DNA of 11,108 bases from Pelagophyceae sp. CCMP2097 (Eukaryota > Sar > Pelagophyceae): positions 1 through 11,108 of the forward strand of contig MU657468.1 in the NCBI GenBank assembly GCA_026770575.1, written 5' to 3'. The notes beneath the pieces were generated by a model. That model was not told the origin of the DNA and made no database searches. It saw only the letters and a list, made by a program, of their open reading frames with translations. Made by a program: the position numbers and the translations under genes. This document shows positions 1 to 7,166 of this stretch, one piece after another (the stretch's first letter is position 1; the number at the start of each line of letters is the position of its first letter).

Positions 1-438
1 GTAGGCACGCGACGAACTCTTTCCAATGTCGGAGTGTGTTGGAGTCCGACGGCGCGCGCAATGTGGAGTTCCCGCTCAGAAGGCACGGTTTGGGGAAACC
101 AATTATACATGGGGAGAGCTGGTATTACATTATCATTTATCCACCAGAATTACAAATTCTGGGAAAAAAGTAGACTCGAACTCAGACCCATACTAACACC
201 ATTAAACATAATGAGTCGCGTCCGACCCAACTATGTTATTCGGGTCTCTAGTGTGCATCTTTCATCCAGATTCGAACCCGCGTTCCGGCGGGCGAGTCTC
301 GATCAATTACTTGACTGCATCTATGAAAATTCTCTCACAACATTTGGTGCACTTTGAGCTGTCACAGCTTGCATGACATGTTTCCCTTTGGTATATAAAC
401 TGTGTATTAATAGGTACACAACTCACCTCCCTCTCCGA

Positions 439-479
439 GTGCGCTGCGCGCGCTTCGCGCGCGCGCGCGCGCAGCGCAC
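439..479. repeat. GC-only inverted repeat / alternating CG tract
   Basis: Two perfectly complementary 15-nt arms, GTGCGCTGCGCGCGC at 439-453 and its reverse complement at 465-479, flank an 11-nt loop. The centre is an almost pure alternating CG run. Such a sequence can form a hairpin or cruciform and alternating CG favours Z-DNA. No T-run follows it and no gene abuts it, so a terminator role is not supported. Confidence 0.75.
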
Positions 480-613
480 CAAGCGCGAGGCCCCAGCGGC
501 CGTCGCGGTGGCCGTTTCGAGTCGGACTCGGAGTCCACTGGCAATCGCCGGAACGCGCGAAGGCATTCGCGTCACTGTCACGGCCATTCGCGCAATTCGG
601 ACAAGGCGGATTC

Positions 614-671
614 GAATCGATGCTGAATCGATTCCGAATCGATTCTCGATCAAATCCAGCTGGAATCGATT
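614..671. repeat. Cluster of GAATCGATT motifs
   Basis: The 9-mer GAATCGATT occurs at 625-633, 636-644 and 663-671, with a one-base variant (GAATCGATG) at 614-622. Its core ATCGAT is palindromic. Four near-identical copies in 58 bp is above chance. This could be a decayed tandem repeat or a cluster of binding sites. No flanking gene lets me choose. Confidence 0.5.
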
Positions 672-853
672 ACTTTCGCTCTTAGACGAAGCTTAAGGGC
701 AGCAACTCGGCCGATTCAGCGATTGGTGGTTGATGCGATTGCTAAAATTGGGAGTGGAGGTCGAGCAGGAGCCTCATTGGAATCATCATAGAAGAAGTTT
801 TTGGTCACAAGTTCGAATTTGTTCGGCCGCAAAATAAACAAAAAGAAATAGCT

Positions 854-881
854 CAATAAGAAATAAGAAATAAGAAATAAA
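854..881 (+). repeat. Microsatellite, 7-bp unit AATAAGA
   Basis: Four consecutive units of AATAAGA, the last one imperfect (AATAAAG), form a simple tandem repeat in non-coding DNA. Confidence 0.8.
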
Positions 882-1170
882 GACAAGGAGGATTTGAAGG
901 TTCAGCGATTAGTTAAATTTACGTGGGCATTGCAATGGGATTTGCCTGTATCCTTCGCTCGAAGTCGGGTTCTCCGTGTGCCTCCGGCGCGCTCTTGTAA
1001 TAAATAGGCCTATTTAAAGGCTCGGAGAGAGAGGTATTTTAAGTGAGGCCTCTTAAAATCTAGATAACTCCACCATTTCCAGCTTTAAAGGTCGCTTAAA
1101 GCTTTAAAATTTAGATAACTTTCAGCTTAAAAAGCTTTTAGCCTCGAAAAATACTTAACTTTCAGCTTCA

Positions 1171-1258
1171 TAGAGAGCTTCAGCTCAAAGTGATACCCGA
1201 TCGAAAGTGATACCCTATCAAATAAAAAACCGTTAAAAGCCCGTTGATATATAGAGCT
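1171..1258 (+). repeat. Left module of the element, copy 1
   Basis: This is about 85 bp shared with 2056-2143, including AGCTTCAGCTCAAAGTGATA, two tandem copies of AAAGTGATACCC(T/G)ATC, two GCCCGTT-type repeats and the AT-rich end GTTGATATATAGAGCT. The differences from the second copy are a few substitutions and small indels. Confidence 0.75.
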
Positions 1259-1286
1259 TGTCTGTACTTTCAGTCCATCGGAGCCA

Positions 1287-1494
1287 CGTACGAGTTTGAT
1301 TTCGCGGTCCCAAATGTTGCTGGGGCAAGTAGAAATGCATTCTTATTGGCGAGGAAATTTTATTTTTCATAGAGCGCTTCTGAACATTTGGACTTCATAT
1401 TCGTAGACGCGAAGAGATTTCCCGAGGCCAAATTTTGGGAAGTAAATGTGAAAAAAAAATCTACTTGCCCCAGCCACAAATCAAATTCGTACCT
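1287..1494. repeat. Imperfect 208-bp inverted-repeat structure inside the first unit
   Basis: An inner pair of perfect 15-nt arms (1319-1333 and 1460-1474, GCTGGGGCAAGTAGA) is enclosed by a near-perfect outer pair (about 1287-1303 and 1478-1494, TACGAGTTTGATTT-like). The left spacer between the arms is longer than the right. The arrangement resembles a small palindromic MITE lying inside the larger element. It has no coding capacity. Confidence 0.6.
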
Positions 1495-1506
1495 AGGTAC
1501 GAATTT
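1483..1506. repeat. Perfect 24-bp palindrome centred on CCTAGG
   Basis: The sequence from 1483 to 1506 equals its own reverse complement over 24 nt, with no spacer; its centre is TTCGTACCTAGGTACGAA. It overlaps the right outer arm of the 1287-1494 inverted repeat. It could extrude as a cruciform or bind a dimeric protein. No gene neighbours it. Confidence 0.8.
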
Positions 1507-1792
1507 GGCCCGAGGGTACCCCCGAGGCACCCTAGCCGACTCCCGTCCCGGGATCGATGGTGCGCAGTCAACAAGCCCATGCGCAGACGCCCGTCGATTT
1601 TCCGCATGGTGTGTCGACTCTAGCGGAAACGGCGTTTTGGGTACTTGTGTTCGAGTTCGTACCCACCCGCGATGCGCTGTCGCGGCCGGTTCCGGACGCT
1701 GCCGGATTGGTTTCGGACGCCTGCGCGCAGTTCCCGCCGGTTGCCGGCGCGTGGCGGGTCCGGCAAGGGCCCGAACGCATGCTCTTCACGCG

Positions 1793-2058
1793 CCTTCCGA
1801 TGCCACGTCGCTGCCGCCCAAGGGGTAGCCACAACGCAAAACAAAGTTAGGGCCGGCCCTGCGGGACCAATTCGCATCAATATGGCCATTCAGCGCCTCA
1901 TTCCGACGAGAACTGGCCGATATCCTTGACCCCTCCGTAAGACAACGTCGTCGTCTCCAAAATATGCAGATTAGTTCGATAGGATATGAGTTTGATCTTG
2001 TCCAATGGATACGATAGGATATGAATTTGATAAGATATCACTTTGAAATCTCTATTAG
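1793..2058 (+). repeat. Right module of the element, copy 1
   Basis: This copy matches 2673-2931. Over the first 216 bp there are six substitutions and no indels (about 97 percent identity). The last part differs by two short indels. It includes the palindromic GGGCCGGCCC and repeated GATAGGATATGA motifs near the right end, which echo the GATACCCTATC of the left module in inverted form. Confidence 0.85.
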
Positions 2059-2143
2059 AAAGCTTCAGCTCAAAGTGATACCCTATCGAAAGTGATACCC
2101 TATCAAATAAAAGCCCGTTAAAAGCCCGTTGATATATAGAGCT
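2056..2143 (+). repeat. Left module of the element, copy 2
   Basis: This is the second copy of the module at 1171-1258, starting TAGAAAGCTTCAGCTC. Here the direct repeat AAAGTGATACCCTATC is intact twice in a row, separated by one base. The copy begins immediately after the worn right end of the first unit, which is the basis for reading the region as two head-to-tail units. Confidence 0.75.
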
Positions 2144-2180
2144 ATGCAGTGATCTCTCCGTTCAATGGACCTCGTACACG

Positions 2181-2672
2181 CCTTATCCAAATGCAGTAGT
2201 ACTGCAGTGCAGTAGTTTCAGTTGGATCGTCCGTTGGATTTTTTTCGAGCGCGCCTACGGGGGTCCTATGATCGTCGTGGCCTTTTGGGTTGCACTAGGT
2301 GGCCCGCGCGCTTGCTTCCGCCGAGATTCGGAGTGTTTTTTTCTCCTTTCCCCTTGGGCGCATATTTAGTACCCTCGACCTCTAAAAAACGAGTAGGCGC
2401 CTCGTTCCCATTTTACGAGTAAAAAAAGAGTAATAAAAACCGAGTAGACGACGTCGTTCCCAATGCAGTATTACTGCATTGCAGTAGTTTCAGTTGGGTC
2501 GTCCGTTGGATTTTTTTGATCGGCGCTACGGGGGTCTTACGATCGGCGGGGCTTTCGGGGTGCACTGGATGGCCCGCGCGCTTGCTTGCGCCGGGATTCG
2601 GGGCGTGTTTTTCTACTTTTCCCCTCGAGCACATTTTAGGTCCCGATCCAGTACTACTGCATTTGGATAAGG
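2181..2672. mobile_element. 492-bp nested element with perfect 24-bp terminal inverted repeats
   Basis: The first 24 nt (2181-2204, starting CCTTATCCAAATGCAGTAG) and the last 24 nt (2649-2672) are exact reverse complements. The inside is an imperfect direct duplication with an offset of 272 bp (about 2191-2345 versus 2463-2640): a GCAGTAGTTTCAGTTGG stretch, a poly-T tract, and a shared GGCCCGCGCGCTTGCTT segment. The element ends exactly where homology between the two right modules begins (2673). No target-site duplication is evident and no protein is encoded. It is best described as a MITE-like non-autonomous element. Confidence 0.65.
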
Positions 2673-2931
2673 CCTTCCGATGCCACGTCGCTGCTGCCCA
2701 AGGGGTAGCCACAACGCAAAACAAAGTAAGGGCCGGCCCTGCGGGACTAATTCGCATCAATATGGCCATTCAGCGCCTCATTCCGACGAGAACTGACCGA
2801 TATCCTTGACCCCTCCATAAGACAACGTCGTCGTCTCCAAAATATGCAGATTAGTTCGATAGGATATGAGTTTGATCTTGTCCGATGGATATGAATCCGA
2901 TAGGGTATCACTTTGAGCTGAAGCTCTCTAT
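2673..2931 (+). repeat. Right module of the element, copy 2
   Basis: This is the second copy of the 1793-2058 module, about 97 percent identical over the first 216 bp. Unlike copy 1 it ends in an intact 34-bp terminal inverted repeat (2898-2931). It begins directly after the nested 492-bp element. Confidence 0.85.
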
Positions 2932-3112
2932 TGCTATAGTTTCGATGCTCTTCAAGTTCGATTCACGTCATTTCTCCCACGTGAGTTCGCTTAGATCGAA
3001 AACTGCTCTATTGAAATTTCTGTGCGGTTAACCGACGTGTTTAGAAAGCTAACGTGGTCCAGAATTTGATTCGAAATCGAAAGAAAAGTCTTAATTCGCA
3101 GTGGTCTAGGCA

Positions 3113-3254
3113 GCTCCGAGACGTCGATGGAAGGGCTGCGCTCTCGACCGCCGGCCTCGTGGCTGCCTGCTCGGGTCTGTGTATGCTCCGAGGCGTCGAC
3201 GGAAGGGCTGCGCTCTCGACCGCCGGCCTCGTGGCTGCCTGCTCGGGTCTGTGT
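3113..3254 (+). repeat. Tandem duplication, period 72 bp, in the kinase leader
   Basis: Units at 3113-3184 and 3185-3254 differ at two positions over 70 bp (3121/3193 and 3128/3200). The unit length is a multiple of three and the reading frame of the kinase is open across it, so an upstream ATG at 3127 would add a repeated 24-residue segment (SRPPASWLPARVCV in each copy). Both differences would change an amino acid, so the repeat shows no sign of protein-level constraint. I read it as 5' leader DNA. Confidence 0.85.
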
Positions 3255-3267
3255 CTCCGTCAAGATC

Positions 3268-5982
3268 ATGCCCGCGGCGGCGGCGGCGGCGCGGAAGGCT
3301 GCCGGGCCGCACCTCGCGCCCCGCTGGCAGGTCCCCATCATGATCGCGCTCGTGGTGGCGAGCGGGCTCTGCATCGCCTCGGTGATCGGTGTTTTGCAGG
3401 ACGAAAAGGACCGCCGAGACGCAGATAAAGCGCACAAGGCCGACTGCCGCAACGTGAGATCCCATGGGCGAGGAGGGACCCCGTACGGGATGCCGTGTCC
3501 TCGAGGTCGACAAGAAGGCCGCCGAATGCACTCGCCCGTCTACCGGCCTCGGCGCCGGAGCGCGTCACCGAGTGGCCTAGGCGCGGGAGCGCATCACCGA
3601 GTGGGGCAAGCGGCAAGCGGTCGAGGCGTCCACCTTGGGCTCGGTCATGGTGCGCGAGCGGTCCCTCTCCGTTTCGCCCAGCACGCCGTTCCTCGTCCCG
3701 GGCGTCCTTTCCAACGAGCTGCAAATCGACCGGCTCTTGCGCTCGGCCAAGGAGTTTGAGCAGACGCCGGCGAGCGTCTTGTGGTCGCCGACGGTGCGTT
3801 TGGAAGACCGCGCCGCCTACGAGGCCTGGGCCGGCGAGACGTACGGCGCCGCCCGGCCCATCAACATCACCGACCTGACCGGCGAGATCAAAGACGCGAC
3901 GTTCTCCGTCGTGGCGGCGGCGCCGCGGGCGACGTACAACCCGTGCGAACACTCTTTTCGAGGGTGCTCCCGTCCGGCGCGCGCCGAATCCGGCGCCCCG
4001 TAGGCTTTCAGTCGTGTGGACCGTGGCCGACCCGGGCACCACGCTCACCATCGAGCAGGCCATCGGCTTGGACCTGCAGGAATACTATCGCCGGAATATG
4101 CCCCCAGCGCCCGAGGCCCGGTTCGACGACATGCGGCCTTTGGCGCAACCTCTCTACTTCCCAGAGGGAAACCCGCTCCCCGACTTCGCCATGGTCGTCC
4201 TCGTCAAGGTCGTCGACGAGACCTGCCAGCGCGGCGGCGACTGCTTCGCCGACGACCAGGCCCCGGTCATCGGCTACGTCTCCTTTTACCTCACCGTCGC
4301 CCGATGGGCCTTTATCTTCCCGGCCAACGTCAAAGTCATCGAGGCCTCGACGGGACACGTCATCAAGACGGCGGACGCGGTCTTCGGGGTCCACGCGAAG
4401 CACAGCCGCGCCTACGAGCCCTACCTGGACCTCGACATCAAGTGCTACTACGACGCCAGGCACTCGTACCGGCCCATGCTGTACCTCATCGGGACCATCG
4501 TGCTGCCCCTCGTCGTCGCGCTGCTCCTATGGCTGCTGCGGCGCATCGGCCTCGGGGCCGCGCGCGAGCGCGCGATGATCGACGAGCTGCGCAGGGACGC
4601 CGCGCACGCCGCCGCCGCCAAGGAGCAGCGGACCAGCGACGCCTTCCAGATGAGCGAGAAGACGGAGCGGTACCTGAACCACGAGCTGAAGAACCGCATC
4701 TTCATACTCGGGCAGTCGATCGTCGACAAGTCCCTGCTTGGGCAGATTGACGAGATCACGGAAGTGCTGAACAACAAGGCCGTCTTGGTACGGCTGTCGA
4801 CGGGCCGGTACGAGCCGTCGTGGGACGCCGTCGATCCCACCGCGCTCATCGGCCGGCGGTGGCAGCGCTTCGTCGCGGCGGACAGCCCGTTTGAGCGCGC
4901 CGAGACCACGGGCGCCGCCGCGCACCGCACGGTGCTCCGCTTCGACAAGGTCCTTTTCAACATCTGCCTGGACAACATGCTTTCAAATGTACGTATCGAC
5001 GAAGGTGCCGTCGGCGTTGATCTTGGTGTAGGCCTTCAAGTACGGCGACGCGTCCAAGCCGCCGTCGCTCGCGCTGCGCATCGACCCGCTCGACGATGGT
5101 GCGACACGCGTCCGCCTTTCCCTGGAGCTGCGCAACTGGGCCGGGCACGAACACGCGGCTCTCCTCCAACTGGGCGAGGAGGAGCTGAACGAGATTGCGC
5201 GCGCCGAGGGCCGGCGCGCGCACGAGCACGCCGCTGAGCTGAGCGCGGGCGACGGCTTCCCCATGGCGGCGGCCGCCGCGAGAGCCCTCGGCGGCACGGT
5301 CCGGCTCGTGTTGCTTCCAGATGGCGTCATCGCAAAGCTCGAGCTGCCGGACGTCGCGGCGGAACTGACCGTCGCCGCGCGACGCAGCGCCGCCGCTGCC
5401 GCGGCGCCGGTCGAGCTGTCGTGGCTGAAAATCGCCATGGCCGACGACTCGGCGATGTTCCGCAAGATGATTGCGATGCTCACGGAGAAGGTGACGTCGC
5501 GAGTGCCCATCGTCGCCGGCGCGACGCGCGAGTCCATCGACGGCTTTCCAAAAATGGTCATCGAGGGCGACGTCGACGTCGTGTTCCTCGACTTCAACTT
5601 CGCGCCCGTGCACCACACGAAGACCGGTGTAGACATCTGCCGCGAGTGCCGGCAGCTAGACGCCGAGGAGGGCAACGTGCCGCGCCTCATCTTCATCGTC
5701 TCGGCGAACGACTCGCCCGAGGACGCCGAGCGGTACCGAGCCGCAGGCGCCGACGGCTCGCTCGGCAAGAAGCTCACCCCCGCGAAGCTTCGGCAGGTCC
5801 TCGAGGACGCGGTGCGCACGCACCCGCGCTTCGCCGCCCGTCGGGCGTCGGACCTCGTGGCGAGGGCGGCCTCGTGGCGGTGCCTGCAGGCCATGGACAC
5901 GCCGCCGCCATCCCCGTGGCGGCCCGCGAGCGGTCGTCTGAGGCCGAACCGCATCGCTTTGACCCCGCGAACCCCGCGATGA
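3268..5982 (+). CDS. CHASE-like hybrid histidine kinase with C-terminal receiver (4 exons)
   Basis: A membrane sensor kinase that would autophosphorylate a histidine on ligand binding and pass the phosphate to its own receiver. Exons 3268-3453, 3581-3942, 4004-4988 and 5032-5982 join in frame to 827 residues. Order: Ala-rich N-terminus; membrane helix ~22-44; CHASE-like sensor ~63-340 (WSPTVRLEDRAAYEAW, PINITDLTGEI, AIGLDL); membrane helix ~341-363; H-box NHELKNRI with His409; N-box LDNMLSN|AFKYG ~505-516, split by intron 3; G2-like GDGFPMAAAAARALGG ~584-599; receiver ~645-770 with Asp649/650, phospho-acceptor Asp698, Ser735 and Lys757/758. The G1 box is odd: ELRNWAGHEH replaces the usual DxGxG. 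The ATG at 3268 has A at -3; an in-frame ATG at 3127 has a poorer context. CHASE sensors occur in plant cytokinin receptors and many bacterial kinases; the ligand here is unknown. The domain calls are firm, the first exon junction less so. Confidence 0.88.
3454..3580 (+). other. Intron 1 of the hybrid kinase (127 nt, phase 0)
   Basis: The donor AAC|GTGAGA is a strong consensus and the acceptor is CCTAG|GCG. The intron contains an in-frame stop made by its own last three bases (TAG 3578-3580). Removing it joins ...KADCRN to ARERITEWGKRQ. A 29-bp imperfect tandem duplication straddles the acceptor (3551-3608), so a different acceptor or a second small intron is possible. The downstream frame itself is certain. 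Confidence 0.65.
3545..3608 (+). repeat. 29-bp imperfect tandem duplication across a splice acceptor
   Basis: Positions 3551-3579 and 3580-3608 match at 24 of 29 bases, sharing GGAGCGC and TCACCGAGTGG; the similarity extends left to 3545. The first copy lies in the intron and the second at the start of exon 2, where it encodes ERITEW. The first copy would encode ERVTEW, but in a different frame. Because 29 is not a multiple of three, keeping both copies in the mRNA would break the frame. Confidence 0.8.
3943..4003 (+). other. Intron 2 of the hybrid kinase (61 nt, phase 2)
   Basis: The donor is CC|GTGCGA and the acceptor CCCGTAG|G. Splicing rebuilds a proline codon and gives ATYNPLSVVWTVADPG, continuing into EQAIGLDLQ, which matches the expected course of a CHASE-type domain. 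Without splicing, the upstream frame stops at the TAG 4001-4003 within the acceptor. Confidence 0.8.
4989..5031 (+). other. Intron 3 of the hybrid kinase (43 nt, phase 0)
   Basis: The donor is AAT|GTACGT and the acceptor GGTGTAG|GCC. Removal restores an N-box reading DNMLSNAFKYG, a very strong family match, and brings exon 3 and exon 4 into one frame. At 43 nt it is among the shortest lengths a spliceosome normally handles. Its reverse complement reads as an open, C-ending codon string (YTKINADGTFVDTY), which is unusual for an intron. Confidence 0.92.
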
Positions 5983-6192
5983 CGCATGCGCCCAGCCCGT
6001 CGGTTGTCGGGTCCGACGCAGCGACGCGACCCGGCGCGCACTCGCCGCCGCGCGCGACCTTGTCGTGCCCCACCATAACATTGATATCATGCAGCCGAGG
6101 CTCGCATCCAAAGCGCCACCGTGTGCGCGCCGCGCCCGCCGCCGGTCGCACGCGCGCGGCCGGCGCCCCGGCGCCGGAATCTACGAGCTCGG

Positions 6193-6267
6193 GCGGCCTC
6201 TGGCGGAGTCGGCCTCGCGCAGATGCGGCCTCTGGCGGCCTCTTGGCGCAGAAGCGGCCTCGCGCGG
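6193..6267 (+). repeat. Imperfect GCGGCCTC repeats
   Basis: GCGGCCTCTGGCG occurs at 6193-6205 and again at 6225-6237, with further GCGGCCTC-like copies at about 6211 and 6254. The spacing is 32 bp between the two best copies. They appear to be a degenerate tandem repeat in non-coding DNA. Confidence 0.55.
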
Positions 6268-6666
6268 CGGCGGCGCGGGCGCAGCCGCCTCTCGGTCGCG
6301 GGTGGCTCGGCGGCGGACGCACCGAGCGGCGGCTGGGCGGAGGAGAGCCGCGAGGCGCCCGAGTCGACGGCGGCGTGCTTGCCGGACGAGGCGAGCTCCG
6401 GGTTATGAGATGCCCTTTGCTTCGCGGGCGGATGCAACCACCCTAGATCAGAGCCCCGCGTCGACGCGTCGTTCCGGCGGCCCCGCCGCGCCGCGGGGTC
6501 GCGCGGAGGAGGCGAAAAGGCGCCGCGGGCGGAGCAACCCACGCGCCGCCTCGGGGAGCAGGTCGCGCGCGAGCGACGCGGGCCGCGGATCGCGAGCCGC
6601 GGTGGCCGTCGCAGACGCCGAGCACCGTGTCCTTCGAACCGTGCGACGGCCGCGCCTTTCGTCGTC

Positions 6667-6694
6667 GAGACGCTCGTGGTGAGACGCTCGTGGT
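6667..6694 (+). repeat. 14-bp tandem duplication
   Basis: GAGACGCTCGTGGT is present twice without a gap (6667-6680 and 6681-6694), followed by a further GAG. Confidence 0.9.
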
Positions 6695-6964
6695 GAGCCC
6701 AGACCGTCCGCCGCGCACTCACGGTGCTGCCCTCGGTATCGAGAATCCGGCCCGGGCACTAGACGCAATCGACGCCGTCGCGCACGCACACGCTAAGGCC
6801 GCGGCCGCCAGCCTCCGATCACGCGCCGCGCTCGAAACACGCTCCCACATCGCCAGCCTTATCACCGCCGCGGGTTTTCCACGTTGATCGCGGTTTCGCG
6901 AATCATTGCGTGTCCTGACCTTCCGAGGTCGCCACTGTGCCGTCGGCGCGCGGGGGCACGACCA

Positions 6965-6971
6965 TATATAG
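6965..6971 (+). promoter_or_regulatory. TATA-like site upstream of the photodecarboxylase
   Basis: TATATAG stands out in otherwise very GC-rich DNA about 200 bp before the proposed start codon at 7167. That distance would allow a normal 5' leader. A match this short is weak evidence, and many algal promoters lack a TATA box. Confidence 0.3.
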
Positions 6972-7166
6972 AAATCACTGCAACGATGGTTTTCGTCGCC
7001 GAAAATTTCCATCGCCCCGCGCGCGCCGCCGTTTGCCGCCGCGGGCCTACTGGCGGCTCCCTATTGTGATGGGAATGGGCGCTGCTTTTCTTTGATTTTG
7101 GCGAATTTGCAGACACACCTTGAGTCTGAAGAAATCCAATCTGAAGAGGGTGCATCTTCGACGACG

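Larger units (their letters stand above)
1..1169. other. Intergenic stretch without a recognisable gene
   Basis: I see no supported gene here. The open frames are short, overlap on both strands and look unlike any protein family I know. The stretch holds a GC hairpin (439-479), a cluster of GAATCGATT motifs (614-671), a 7-bp microsatellite (854-881), a 14-bp palindrome AAATAGGCCTATTT (1002-1015), and from about 1060 onward degenerate repeats of TAACTTTCAGCTT that lead into the large inverted-repeat element. Its base composition is clearly more AT-rich than the region after 3100. Confidence 0.6.
1170..2931. mobile_element. 1.76-kb non-autonomous element with 34-bp terminal inverted repeats
   Basis: Positions 1170-1203 and 2898-2931 are inverted repeats of 34 nt with a single mismatch (33/34), beginning ATAGAGAGCTTCAGCTC. 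Between them lies an internal duplication: a left module (1171-1258 and 2056-2143) and a right module (1793-2058 and 2673-2931), each present twice with an offset of 880-885 bp. The end of the first unit (about 2028-2058) is a worn copy of the right terminus. This suggests two related elements inserted in tandem, or one that duplicated. A TA dinucleotide lies at each outer edge, but I see no convincing longer target-site duplication. No transposase-like protein is encoded in any frame, so it would depend on enzymes supplied elsewhere. Confidence 0.6.
5983..7166. other. GC-rich intergenic stretch without a recognisable gene
   Basis: Long open frames exist on both strands, but they are rich in Arg, Ala, Gly and Pro and mirror each other, as expected from high GC alone. 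None resembles a known family. The stretch contains imperfect GCGGCCTCTGGCG repeats near 6193-6260, a 14-bp tandem duplication at 6667-6694, and a TATA-like site at 6965-6971. It would hold the 3' end of the kinase transcript and the promoter of the downstream gene. Confidence 0.6.

Noticed and set aside
260..290. TTCGAA-containing stretches suggesting a tRNA T-arm (also near 810)
   Set aside because: The stems do not pair, and no acceptor, D or anticodon arms can be laid out around them.
373..696. Open frames of about 100 and 76 residues on opposite strands
   Set aside because: They are created by the CG hairpin and repeated arginine-rich codons, mirror each other across strands and resemble no family.
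1388..1929. Several overlapping open frames in the first repeat unit
   Set aside because: They run through the repeat modules and recur in part at 2516-2809 because the DNA is duplicated. All are low-complexity and no transposase motif is visible.
3506..3580. An extra small exon (VDKKAAECT...) within kinase intron 1
   Set aside because: The frame is open from an AG at 3505, but the possible donor at 3538 has a phase that does not fit exon 2, so the single 127-nt intron is simpler.
6065..6790. Long Arg/Ala-rich frames on both strands between the kinase and the photodecarboxylase
   Set aside because: High GC content suppresses stop codons in all frames. The translations lack hydrophobic patterning or known motifs.
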